Of a DNA stretch of 25,267 nucleotides, positions 6,852-15,500 are shown piece by piece; position 1 is the first letter of the stretch, and every line of letters starts with the position of its first letter. The translations under genes were made by a program, and so were the position numbers. The DNA is taken from positions 1-25,267 of the forward strand of contig CAYWXT010000060.1 in NCBI GenBank assembly GCA_964462125.1, read 5' to 3'. Under the pieces are notes generated by a model that was given only the letters and a program-made list of their open reading frames with translations, was not told where the DNA came from and searched no databases. The DNA is from JAWLFY01 sp964462125 (GTDB taxonomy: Bacteria; Planctomycetota; Planctomycetia; Pirellulales; Pirellulaceae).

Positions 6852-8945
6852 ATGGCTCTCGACATCACCAAGCTTCGCAACATCGGGATCATCGCCCACA
6901 TCGACGCCGGGAAGACCACCGTCACCGAGCGGATGCTGTATCTCAGCGGTCAGAAGCACCGAGTTGGCCGGGTGGATTACGGCACGACCGACACCGACGA
7001 TGACGCCGAGGAACAAGAACGGGGGATCACGATCTTCAGCGCCTGCGTGAAGTTCGCTTGGGAAACATTCAGCATCAACCTCCTCGATACCCCCGGCCAC
7101 GTCGACTTCACCGCCGAGGTCGAGCGGTGCTTGCGGGTCTTGGACGGCGCCGTGGTCGTCTTTTCTGCCCGCGAAGGGGTGGAGGCCCAGAGCGAGACGG
7201 TGTGGCGGCAAGCGGATCGCTATCACGTCCCCCGGCTCGTCTTCGTCAACAAGATGGACCGCGAGGGTGCCGACTTTGATGCGGTCTTCCAAGACATCGC
7301 ACCGCGGCTGGGCGGGCGCCCCGTGGCGGTCGAGTTGCCGGTGGGAAAAGGACCGCCCCATACCTCCGATCCGTTTCGCGGCGTGATCGATCTGATCGAC
7401 ATGAAGCTGCTCGAGTTCGATCCCGAAACGGAAGGGAAGCGGGTCGTGGAGAAGGAGATCCCGAAGGAGCTGGCCGATGACGCCCTGCTGTGGCGAGAGC
7501 AGCTGTTGGAGGCCGTCTACGAGTTCAGCGAAGAAGCGATGGCCCTGGCGATGGACGAGCAACAAGTCCCCCGCGAACTGGTCATTGCCGCGGTCCGCCA
7601 AGGCTGCATCGAGCAAAAGATCCAGCCTGTCTTTTGCGGCTCGGCGCTGCACGGGATCGGCGTCCAGCCGTTGATGACCGGCGTCGGCCGATTCTTGCCA
7701 AGCCCGCTGGACCAGCCACCGGTTCAAGGGTTCGACCCCAAGAAGACGGACAAGCCGTTGCTCCGCAAGCCGGACCGAGCGGAACCGTTTTGCGGACTCG
7801 TGTTCAAAATCCTGCCGGCCAAGACCGGAGACAATTACTGGGTGCGGGTCTACAGCGGCCAGCTCAAACAGAACTCCCGCGTCCTTTGCCCCAACCGCGA
7901 GAAGAAAGAGAACGTGGCCCAGATCTGGCAGATCCACGCGACCAAGAAGGACCGGAGCGGGCAGACCGAGTTGGTCAACGCCGGGGATATCTGCTGTGTG
8001 ATCGGGCCCCGCTTCGCCATCACCGGCGATACGCTCTGCGACCCCAAAAACGCCATCGAGCTCCCCAGCATCAAGTTCGCCGATACGGTGCTGTCGATGG
8101 CGATTGAACCGGAGAGCACCGCCGACCGGAAGAAGCTCGACGAGATGCTCGAGATGCTGCGGCGCCAAGACCCAACCTTCCGAGCGGTGCAGAACGAGGA
8201 GCTCGGTCAGACGATCATCAGTGGCATGGGAGAGCTGCACCTGGAGGTGATCCAGCACCGGCTGACCCGTGACTTCGGGCTCAACGTGAAGTTCTACAAG
8301 CCGCGGGTCAATTACCGGGAGACCATTGGAGGGGAGGCGACGGTCACCGGGCAATGCAATCGCCAAATGGGAGCCACCCATATGTTTGCCCGCCTGAGCT
8401 GCAAGCTGTCGCCGCTGGAGGACACCTCCGCAGCCCCGATCGTCCTCGATCGCCTCCCGGCCGATACGACCCTGCCGCCCGCCTTGCGGCAGGTCGCCCT
8501 GGAAGAACTCCGGGAACGAGCCCTCGGCGGAGGCATCATCGCCGGCTTTCCCCTCTCCGGTGTCCAGATCGAAGTGACCGGCGCCGAAACAGCGGAGGAG
8601 GGGAGCGACGAGGTCGCCTTCCGGATCGCTGCCGGAGACGCCTTCGACCGGGGCATGGATCAGGCCGGACCGGTGCTGCTCGAACCGGTGATGAAAATCG
8701 AAGTGACCACGCCAGAGGATTACATGGGGGACATCGTCGGCGACCTGCAGCAGCGGCGGGCGATCGTCGCGGGAACCGAAACCCGGGGCGAGATGACTGT
8801 GATCACCGCCCACGCCCCACTGAAGGAGCTTTTCGGCTACTCCGGTGCCGTCCGCAGCCTCAGTCAGGGGCGGGCCACGAGCAGCATGGAACCGCTGCAG
8901 TACCAACCGGCTCCCAAGGAGGACGCCGAGAGCTTTCAATATTAG
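6852..8945 (+). CDS. fusA: Translation elongation factor G (planctomycete/spirochaete-type variant)
   Basis: EF-G is the GTPase that drives tRNA-mRNA translocation and, with RRF, ribosome recycling. The product is 697 residues, normal for the family. GTPase motifs are in order: G1 'AHIDAGKTT' (15-23), G2 'ERGITI', G3 'DTPGHVDF' (79-86, with catalytic His83) and G4 'NKMD' (133-136). Domain II-V landmarks include 'EPESTADRKKL', 'SGMGELHLEVIQHRL', 'AGFPLSG' and 'SQGRATSSMEP' near the C-terminus. The switch I region reads 'TDTDDDAEEQERGITIFSAC' rather than the common 'DWMEQEQERGITITSAA', recalling the spdEFG proteins described from spirochaetes, planctomycetes and deltaproteobacteria, where translocation and recycling are split between paralogues. 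Which paralogue this is cannot be decided here. No tuf gene follows, unlike the classical str operon. Confidence 0.96.
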   Translation: MALDITKLRNIGIIAHIDAGKTTVTERMLYLSGQKHRVGRVDYGTTDTDDDAEEQERGITIFSACVKFAWETFSINLLDTPGHVDFTAEVERCLRVLDGAVVVFSAREGVEAQSETVWRQADRYHVPRLVFVNKMDREGADFDAVFQDIAPRLGGRPVAVELPVGKGPPHTSDPFRGVIDLIDMKLLEFDPETEGKRVVEKEIPKELADDALLWREQLLEAVYEFSEEAMALAMDEQQVPRELVIAAVRQGCIEQKIQPVFCGSALHGIGVQPLMTGVGRFLPSPLDQPPVQGFDPKKTDKPLLRKPDRAEPFCGLVFKILPAKTGDNYWVRVYSGQLKQNSRVLCPNREKKENVAQIWQIHATKKDRSGQTELVNAGDICCVIGPRFAITGDTLCDPKNAIELPSIKFADTVLSMAIEPESTADRKKLDEMLEMLRRQDPTFRAVQNEELGQTIISGMGELHLEVIQHRLTRDFGLNVKFYKPRVNYRETIGGEATVTGQCNRQMGATHMFARLSCKLSPLEDTSAAPIVLDRLPADTTLPPALRQVALEELRERALGGGIIAGFPLSGVQIEVTGAETAEEGSDEVAFRIAAGDAFDRGMDQAGPVLLEPVMKIEVTTPEDYMGDIVGDLQQRRAIVAGTETRGEMTVITAHAPLKELFGYSGAVRSLSQGRATSSMEPLQYQPAPKEDAESFQY

Positions 8946-9974
8946 ATGATGTGCGACACCGAAACGATTCGATTTGACCGCGGCGTGCTCGACCTGCTCG
9001 ACCAGACCCGGCTGCCTGGGCAGACCGTGCGGCGGCGGTGCGCCACGGTGGCCGAGGCTCACCAGGCAATCCGCACCCTCGTCGTCCGCGGCGCCCCAGC
9101 GATTGGGATCGCCGCCGCCTATGCGGTCTCTCTCGCCAAGGACGCTGCGGGACGCCCCTCACGGCAAGCCTACCTGGACGCGATCGAGTGGCTCGCCACC
9201 AGTCGGCCGACCGCCGTGAACCTGTTCTGGGCGCTGCAGCGGCTCGGTCGAGCGATCGAGGAAACCGAGTCGGAGGAGGACCTACCGCGGCGGCTGCTCG
9301 CTGAGGCCGAAGCGATCCACGCCGAAGACCGTGCGATGTGCCAGGCGATCGGCCGACACGGGGCACCGCTGTTGGCCCGTTGCCGGCGGGTCTTGACCCA
9401 CTGCAACGCTGGCGGGCTCGCCGCTTCCATGTGGGGAACCGCCTTAGCCCCCCTCTATCACCTGCATGCCGAAGGGACGCCGCTGGAGGTTTATGCCGAT
9501 GAAACCCGTCCGCTTCTGCAGGGCGCCCGGCTGACCGCCTGGGAGTTGAGCCAGGCCGGGATCCCCGTGACCGTATTGACCGACTCGATGGCCGGCAGCC
9601 TGATGCGAGCCCAGCGGGTCGATGCGGTGATCGTCGGGGCTGACCGCGTTGCCGCCAACGGCGACGTAGCCAACAAGATTGGAACCTACCCACTGGCCGT
9701 CCTGGCCCAATACCACCAGATCCCCTTTTATGTGGCAATCCCCAGCAACACCTTTGATCCTGCGGTGCCCCACGGTGGCCTGATTCCGATCGAGGAGCGG
9801 GCGCACGAGGAGGTTTCCAGCTATCTGGGGACAATCACGGTCCCTGAGGCTGCCTCCCTGATCAATCCCGCCTTCGACATCACGCCGGCGGAGCTTGTGA
9901 CCGCGATCATCACCGACCGCGGGGTGATCCGCCAGCCCAACCTCGAGCGGATGGCAGCCCACTTCGGGGCCTGA
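8946..9974 (+). CDS. mtnA: Methylthioribose-1-phosphate isomerase
   Basis: MtnA converts 5-methylthioribose-1-phosphate to methylthioribulose-1-phosphate in the methionine salvage pathway. The product is 342 residues, typical of the family. Family motifs are 'VVRGAPAIGIAAAY' (substrate phosphate/ribose site), 'THCNAGGLA' with catalytic Cys153, 'ADETRPLLQGARLTAWEL', 'VGADRVAANGDVANKIGTYPLA' with catalytic Asp233, and 'IPIEERAHEEV'. The start is ATG 8946, the base after the fusA stop; a second ATG at 8949 is equally possible. With no spacer, translation is probably coupled to fusA termination. The related eIF2B-alpha/ribose-1,5-bisphosphate isomerases are less likely, because the whole Cys/Asp motif set fits MtnA. 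No other salvage gene is visible nearby. Confidence 0.95.
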   Translation: MMCDTETIRFDRGVLDLLDQTRLPGQTVRRRCATVAEAHQAIRTLVVRGAPAIGIAAAYAVSLAKDAAGRPSRQAYLDAIEWLATSRPTAVNLFWALQRLGRAIEETESEEDLPRRLLAEAEAIHAEDRAMCQAIGRHGAPLLARCRRVLTHCNAGGLAASMWGTALAPLYHLHAEGTPLEVYADETRPLLQGARLTAWELSQAGIPVTVLTDSMAGSLMRAQRVDAVIVGADRVAANGDVANKIGTYPLAVLAQYHQIPFYVAIPSNTFDPAVPHGGLIPIEERAHEEVSSYLGTITVPEAASLINPAFDITPAELVTAIITDRGVIRQPNLERMAAHFGA

Positions 9975-10049
9975 CCGAGCGGTCAATTTTTCACAATTTT
10001 CTGAGCCGTCGGTGACCAGTCTTGTCACACCCCGCTGAGACAATCCGAC

Positions 10050-10081
10050 CGGAATGAGGCCGACGCGTTGGTCTCATTCCG
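10050..10081 (+). terminator. Strong hairpin after mtnA (terminator-like, no U-tract)
   Basis: Bases 10050-10063 pair with 10068-10081 around a CGCG tetraloop. Nine outer pairs are Watson-Crick (CGGAATGAG / CTCATTCCG) and the inner five include two G-U pairs. It starts 75 nt after the mtnA stop. No T-run follows, so it may be a 3'-end stabiliser, a Rho-assisted end or an operator, not a classical terminator. Confidence 0.5.
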
Positions 10082-10408
10082 AGACGAACTGTTCAGCTTG
10101 CGATCAGGCTGATGGGAAAATTGCCAACACCGCTGGGGAACGCCTCGATCAGGGAGCGGAATTCAGCGGCGCGGGCATTGCGAATTTCAGTTTTTTTCCC
10201 GATTTCGTTGAAGTCAGACGGCAAATCGGCCTCGGCAGCGGTGTCATTGGCATGTCATTTGTAGCAATGTCAACCCCGCTTGAGGAAAACTGCCAACTTT
10301 GACGTTCGAAATTGGGAATGTGGTTCCAGCGCGCGGTTTTTGACCAGTTGGGATTTGGGCCAGTTGGGTGAATGACCAATCGCGGGTGTCGGAACAATCC
10401 ACCACGCA

Positions 10409-10427
10409 GGGAAGGAGAAGGAAGACC
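10409..10427 (+). promoter_or_regulatory. csrA ribosome-binding region with repeated GGA motifs
   Basis: The csrA leader just upstream of the ATG contains AAGGAG (10412-10417), a good Shine-Dalgarno 10 nt from the start, and GGA triplets at 10410, 10414 and 10420, with another at 10391. CsrA/RsmA binds GGA-containing loops and in other bacteria represses its own translation by covering the ribosome site. The arrangement suggests autoregulation; this is inferred from sequence only. Confidence 0.5.
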
Positions 10428-10712
10428 ATGTTGGTACTAAGTCGAAAAGAGGGCGAGCAGCTGCTTATCGGTGACAACATCGTGTTGACGGTGAATCGGA
10501 TTTCGGGAAACCGCGTCGCGATTGGGATCAATGCACCGAAGGAAGTGCCGATTGTGCGGGGTGAGCTCGACCGCGTTGACGCCGTTTCGGAACCGCAAGG
10601 GACGAAGCGAGAAGCGTCGCAGGGGCGGAAGTCGGAGGCTGGGAGCGTCGCAGGGCTATCGACCTTGATGTCGCCCGCAAGTGTCTCGATCGCGAGCAGA
10701 GCCAGCAGTTAG
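10428..10712 (+). CDS. csrA: Carbon storage regulator CsrA with C-terminal extension
   Basis: CsrA is a small homodimeric RNA-binding regulator that binds GGA motifs in leaders and blocks or stabilises mRNAs. The ATG at 10428 has the best Shine-Dalgarno in this part of the window and gives 'MLVLSRKEGEQLLIGDNIVL', the family N-terminus. The same frame is open for 20 codons upstream, but those residues are not CsrA-like. The core of ~57 residues includes 'GNRVAIGINAPKEVPIVRGEL', with Leu4 and Arg44, the RNA-contact residues known from E. coli CsrA. The product is 94 residues because a ~37-residue Ser/Gly/Ala/Lys-rich tail follows the core; E. coli CsrA has 61. The gene ends 3 nt from the convergent aminotransferase. 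Confidence 0.94.
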   Translation: MLVLSRKEGEQLLIGDNIVLTVNRISGNRVAIGINAPKEVPIVRGELDRVDAVSEPQGTKREASQGRKSEAGSVAGLSTLMSPASVSIASRASS

Positions 10713-10715
10713 CGG

Positions 10716-11891
10716 CTAGCGAAGGTCGTGCAATCGGGCGAGCCATTCGAGCAGCGCGTTGTGTCGGTCCGGCTGCACCAACAAGGCCGTCTGGTCAAGC
10801 AGACAGAGCTGATCGCCGAGTAGAGTGCTTTGCGGCAGCGGTAGCGGCTTGCGGCAGCGTCGTGGGCTTACCCGTCCCGTCGATCGGAATCCAGGGCCGA
10901 CGGGTAAGTGGAGTGAGTTCGCTTCGTTGACGACCCGCTTTCGGTCTTCGGCCGAGTCGGCGAGCCAGGCAAGCTTGTAGTGGGCGGGGATGCCGTGGCG
11001 AGGGAACTCCCGCTCGCCGTGACTGGGCCCTGGTTGATTCAACGGTTGGTTTTCGGACCCTTCGTGAAGCGGCTGCCAGCGTGGAAGGTGCTCGCCCCAA
11101 CCTTGGAGGAGGAACCGGACGGTCTCGGCGCGTCGACGGTTCATCTCCGCAAGCCGCTCGATTTGGGGCAACAGGACGCTCGCCTGCAGCGGGCTCAGCG
11201 GAAACGCGTCGCTGGGTCGATCGATCCAAGGCCCCAGGCGGGCAGCGATCCGTTCGTCTCGAGTCAGCAACGCTCCACCGCTGCCGGCGGTCAGCAGCTT
11301 GCTACCGCCGAAACTGACCGTTGCCAGATCTCCAAAGGAACCCGCTGGCCGGCCGCCGATCTGCATCCCGGGGACCTGGCAGGCGTCTTCGATCAACACC
11401 CAGCCGCGTGCGCCACACGCCGCGCCGATCTCGTCCATCGGAGCCGCTTGGCCAAACAGGTGAGAAACGATGACCGCCCGGACCCGATCGCTGGCGGCAG
11501 CCTCGAACCCAGCCGGATCAAGCGTGACGCGGCCCGGGGCAACATCGACGAGAACCGGCTGGGCTCCCACCAGTTCGATCGAGCGAAAGTTGCCCGGATA
11601 GTCGAACGCGGCCAAGATCACTTCGTCGCCCGAACCGATCCCGGCGGCGCGAAGTGCAATCTCCATCGCCGCGGTCCCACTGCAGCAGAGCCGGACGTGA
11701 GTTTTCCCGAATTGATCCGCCTGCCCCGGCGGGCTTCGTTGGGAAGGCTGAAAGAGTTGGCTCAGTCGTTCTCGCAACCGGTCGCAGACATCGGCACGGT
11801 AGCGTCCCCAATCGCCCGAGCGGAGTGTTTCCGCTACCGCTGCGTCGATTTCGGGCCACCGCGGCGGCCAGGCGGGCAATTCGAAGGACAT
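10716..11891 (-). CDS. DegT/DnrJ/EryC1/StrS-family PLP aminotransferase
   Basis: The product is 391 residues with fold-type I PLP motifs in order: 'CCSGTAAMEIAL' (70-80, phosphate cup), 'AAFDYPGNFRSIELVGAQPV', 'VLIEDACQVPG' (Asp169 pairs with the pyridine nitrogen) and 'VSFGGSKLLTAGSGGALLT' with Schiff-base Lys198. Members aminate keto-sugars (usually nucleotide-linked) for surface glycans, lipid A or antibiotics. The C-terminal third ('HGIPAHYKLAWL', 'GFRSTGRVSPRRCRK') departs from the commonest sugar aminotransferase pattern, so the substrate is uncertain. It is divergent from yajC and convergent with csrA. A dehydrogenase of the type that makes 3-keto-UDP-GlcNAc lies ~9 kb away beside lpxA, so a GnnB-like role is possible but unproved. 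Confidence 0.85.
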   Translation of the reverse strand: MSFELPAWPPRWPEIDAAVAETLRSGDWGRYRADVCDRLRERLSQLFQPSQRSPPGQADQFGKTHVRLCCSGTAAMEIALRAAGIGSGDEVILAAFDYPGNFRSIELVGAQPVLVDVAPGRVTLDPAGFEAAASDRVRAVIVSHLFGQAAPMDEIGAACGARGWVLIEDACQVPGMQIGGRPAGSFGDLATVSFGGSKLLTAGSGGALLTRDERIAARLGPWIDRPSDAFPLSPLQASVLLPQIERLAEMNRRRAETVRFLLQGWGEHLPRWQPLHEGSENQPLNQPGPSHGEREFPRHGIPAHYKLAWLADSAEDRKRVVNEANSLHLPVGPGFRSTGRVSPRRCRKPLPLPQSTLLGDQLCLLDQTALLVQPDRHNALLEWLARLHDLR

Positions 11892-11926
11892 ATGCGGTGT
11901 TTGTGCTTGTGGCGCGGCGCTTGGGC

Positions 11927-11955
11927 TTGTGACGGAAAAAACGCTTCCATATCAT
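11927..11955 (+). promoter_or_regulatory. Candidate sigma70 promoter for yajC-secDF
   Basis: TTGTGA (11927-11932, four of six consensus positions) is followed after 17 nt by TATCAT (11950-11955, five of six). It lies in the 110-nt spacer between the divergent aminotransferase gene and yajC and points at yajC. Transcription would begin near 11962. It is moderately convincing on spacing and position. Confidence 0.45.
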
Positions 11956-12001
11956 GCCGCATTCGTTTCGTGGACCCCAGGTGCGTTGACATCCGTGTCG
12001 G

Positions 12002-12472
12002 TTGACAGAGGCCAGTTCGTTGAGATTTCCCTTCACATCGGTCGACCTCGGTGGCCGTGGCCGTCCCGGTATCGCGTACGACCTGCTGGCTGACTTCGGT
12101 TGGTTGGCCCAAGAGGGTGGTGAAGGGGGAGATTTTCTCACCGGGCTGTTGAACAATCCGTTGATCCTGCCAGTAGGCTTGTTGGTGATCTTCTACCTGG
12201 TCTTCATCGCTCCTGAGCGGCGTCGGCGGGCAGAGGAGGCGAAAATGATGGCAGCCCTCAAAAAGAACGACCGCGTGGTCACCGTCGGGGGCATTCACGG
12301 CACGGTGGTGGCAACGGCTCCGGACAGTGATGTCGTGACCCTCCGGATCGACGAAAGTAGTAACACGCGGATCAGGTTGAATCGGACAGCGATCGCAAAA
12401 ATCGTGACCCCGAGCAAAGAAAAAGAAAGCAAATCGACGGACTCGGATACCGACACGTCTTCACGCTCTTGA
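12002..12472 (+). CDS. yajC: Preprotein translocase subunit YajC
   Basis: YajC is the small single-span accessory subunit of the SecDF-YajC complex at the inner membrane. The frame from TTG 12002 encodes 156 residues. The transmembrane segment is 'NPLILPVGLLVIFYLVFIAP', directly followed by the family block 'ERRRRAEEAKMMAALKKNDR' and 'VVTVGGIHGTVVATAPDSDVVTLRIDES'. The C-terminus is a charged Ser/Asp/Lys tail. The start is uncertain: TTG 12002, TTG 12020 and TTG 12104 are all in frame with no obvious Shine-Dalgarno and no ATG before the membrane span; the last would give a family-typical short N-terminus. It lies 119 nt upstream of secDF on the same strand, the normal partner order. Confidence 0.93.
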   Translation: MTEASSLRFPFTSVDLGGRGRPGIAYDLLADFGWLAQEGGEGGDFLTGLLNNPLILPVGLLVIFYLVFIAPERRRRAEEAKMMAALKKNDRVVTVGGIHGTVVATAPDSDVVTLRIDESSNTRIRLNRTAIAKIVTPSKEKESKSTDSDTDTSSRS

Positions 12473-12591
12473 AACTCCAGGCTCTTGAAACGACCCGGGA
12501 CCAGAATCCGGCGGATCGACAAACATCCAGCGGACCGACACGACAGCCACGAGGGCGTCGAGCGGTTGTTCGCCATCCCTTGCCCTAGAAA

Positions 12592-15500
12592 ATGACGATG
12601 GACTGCTCCCTGCTCGCCGACGCGGTCGGCTCCCTTGCGATGTTCGACTTCGCGAATCCCTTGTCGCTGCTGGGCCAAGGCGGGCTCGGCCCGCCTCCGG
12701 CTGAGCCACCGGAAGCGGGCGAGGGGATTTCTGCCCAGCAGTACCTGACGGTCGGAGTCGCCTTCGCCGTCATGATCGTGCCGTTCATCGTCGGCCGTTA
12801 CCTGGCCCGGGCGCTGCGGATGCCCAATGAAGCGACCCGTTACGGGTTCATCTTGCTGGCGATCGTTTCCGCCGTGGTGGTGTTGAGCCTCAAACGCCCC
12901 GGCCTCGGGGTCGACCTGCGGGGCGGCACGATCCTGGTGTATGAAATTGACCCCGAGAAGCGGGCGGCGACCGCGGCCGAGGGTCGGACGCCGATTACAT
13001 CGCAATCCTTCGTCCAGCCGCTGACCGACCGGATCAACCCCAGCGGCACGCAGGAGATCGTGATCCGCCCCTACGGCGAGACGCAGATCGAAATCATCGT
13101 GCCGGAGGTCGACCAACGGGAGGTTGACCGGATCAAGATGCTGGTCGAGGAAGCAGGGATCTTGCGGTTCGCCATTCTCGCGAACCAAGCGGACCATCAA
13201 GCGATCATTGATCGCGCGATCGAGCAAGCGAATTCCGATGACCCCTCCGTCCGCCGCCAGCAGATTGTCGGCTCGCCCGAAGAAGATCTGCTCTATGGCC
13301 GCTGGGTCTTGGTCGGTCGAGAATCGGCTGAAACTCGGGGTGTTCGGCCACTGCGGGTCGACGTCGGCAACGCCATTCTCCGCGACGCCGACACCGGTGA
13401 AATCATCGATTTGCCGCCAGAATTGCTGGGTGGAGAAGACAGTTTGGCACGCATCGCGGCCTGGGCAGATAGACAAGGGATCTCCGGGCTTGAAACCCTG
13501 ATGGTGATCAACCCGGCGCTGGATATTCTCGGCGAAGACCTGTCGTTTGCCTCCAGCACCTTTGACGAACAAGGACGCCCCGCCGTGGCGTTCAACCTGA
13601 CCGATGCCGGGTCCCCCCGGTTTCGAGCCCTGACGACCAGAAACGCACCGGTCGGCAGCCGTCAGCGGCGGCTGGGGATCATTCTCGACGACACCTTGTT
13701 GTCCGCCCCGTCGATCCAGCAGCCGATCGCCAAGGAGGGCCGGATTACCGGCAACTTCACCCGTGAAGAGGTGATGCGGTTGGTCAATATTCTGGAGGCG
13801 GGGCAGCTTCCCGCCGCGCTGACCCCTCAACCGATCGCGGAAAACCAGATCGATGCGACCTTGGGTGCCGACACGATCCGCAAGGGGATCTGGGCGATCG
13901 GCACCTCGTTGGGGCTCGTGTTGGTTTTCATCCTGGGCTACTACCACTTCATCGGCGTCATTGCCTGCCTCGCCTTGGTGCTCAACTTGGCCCTGATCAT
14001 GGCCACCATGGTGCTGATCAACCAGCCGCTCAGTCTCCCGGGGCTGGCGGGTCTCGTGTTGACCGTCGGGATGTCGGTCGACGCCAACGTGCTGATCTTT
14101 GAGCGGATTCGGGAGGAGCTGAAAAAGGGGGCCAAGGCGCGGATGGCAATCCGCAATGGCTTTGGCCGGGCCACCACGACGATCGTCGATGCCAACCTGA
14201 CCACCCTGATCACCGCGATTGTCCTGTACGCCATCGGGACCGACCAGATTCGCGGGTTCGCCGTCACCTTGATTCTCGGCATCCTCTTTTCGATGTTCAC
14301 CGCGATCTACATGTCGCGGACCATCTTCGACTTCGCCGAACGCCGCGGCCTGCTCTCCTTGAGCATGGTGGACGTTGTCGACTCGATCCGCGCGAGAATG
14401 GTCGGCGGTGGCCAGTTCGACTTCATCAGCAAGGGAAAATTCAGCCTCGCTCTCTCAGCGGTCCTGCTCGCCATTGGCGTCGTCGGGCTCTACGCCCGGG
14501 GGAGTGGAATTTTTGATATCGACTTTGCCGGAGGTTCCTCGGTCCAGTTTCGCTTGGACCAACCGACCACCGCCGAAAAGGTGCGGGGGATCGTTGAGCA
14601 AGCCCTGACCACCGGCCAGGAAGAGCGCGTCCAATTCACCGTCAACGGCGTCAGCATGGAAAATATCCCGGACGGATCGGTCTACAAGGTCGACTCCTCC
14701 ATCGAAGATGTGGACCGACTCAAACGGATGATCCAGGAGGGATTTGCGGCCGAGGAAACGATCGGCATGGTGACCTACCGGGTCACCATTTCCGCCGAAC
14801 GTGACGCTGCCGAACGTGACGCCGCCGAACGTGACGCCGCCGACCGCTCACCCCGAGGCAGCCAAGGGTCGCCGGAAATCGACAACGGGGTTCGCTTGAC
14901 CACTATGCAAGACGATCCTGCGGCAGCGGATCCTCCTGCCGATGAAAACGCGAGTGAAGAGGACGGGGAGGCGAACGAGGAGCAGGACGCGGACGACGAC
15001 GCCCCGACGGGTTCGCAGACGACCACACGGATCGTCACCCTCGGGATCATCGGGGAGGAGGAGGAGGCCACGATCAACGGGCAGTCGCTGACCGCGGCGT
15101 TGATCGCCGCGGCTGAAGAAGTGGGGGTGCCGCTGACCGACCGCGACATTTCCCTGGAGCCGCTCGGCGAGGGCGCCGAGGAATGGAACCGCCGTTCGTC
15201 CCTGCCTTTCAGCCGGTGGCAGGTAACGTTGTCCCGGGACGCCACCACCACCGACACCGTCATGAACCAGCTCGATAAAAAACTCGACAGCGACGCGGTC
15301 TGGATCAGCAGCAGCAGCGTGGGAGCTCGGGTGGCCGGCGACATGATCGGCCGTGCCTTGGGGGCGCTGTTCGCCAGCCTGTTGTGCATCATCGGTTACA
15401 TTTGGTTCCGCTTCCAACGGGTGATTTTCGGGTTTGCCGCCGTCGCGGCGCTGTTGCACGACGTGCTCATCACCTTGGGAGCGATCGCACTCAGCTACTG

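Larger units (their letters stand above)
9975..10427. other. 453-nt non-coding spacer between mtnA and csrA
   Basis: I find no convincing gene here. It holds a strong hairpin (10050-10081), a direct repeat CCAGTTGGG (10344-10352 and 10360-10368), a TTGACC box at 10340-10345 without a matching -10, and the GGA-rich csrA leader at its end. Base composition is visibly more AT-rich than the flanking genes, as expected for a regulatory spacer. The csrA promoter presumably lies here but could not be fixed. Confidence 0.6.

Noticed and set aside
6786..9062. A 758-codon open frame on the minus strand across fusA
   Set aside because: It is antisense to a certain EF-G gene, has no recognisable motif and is a by-product of high-GC codon use. 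The same applies to long opposite-strand frames at 2885-4198, 12295-13947, 16369-18222 and 19603-20619.
10248..10263. A sigma54-like -24/-12 sequence (TGGCAT-n5-TTGTA) upstream of csrA
   Set aside because: The spacing is right but the near-invariant -12 GC is GT, and no activator gene or site is nearby.
10054..10302. An 82-codon frame in the mtnA-csrA spacer
   Set aside because: It begins inside the strong hairpin, has no ribosome site and no family resemblance, and the spacer is more AT-rich than the genes.
10980..12005. A 341-codon plus-strand frame over the aminotransferase gene
   Set aside because: The opposite strand encodes a complete PLP aminotransferase with all its motifs; this frame shows only low-complexity text.
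14794..14844. Short tandem repeats considered as a CRISPR-like array
   Set aside because: They are contiguous 15-nt in-frame units without spacers, inside secDF.
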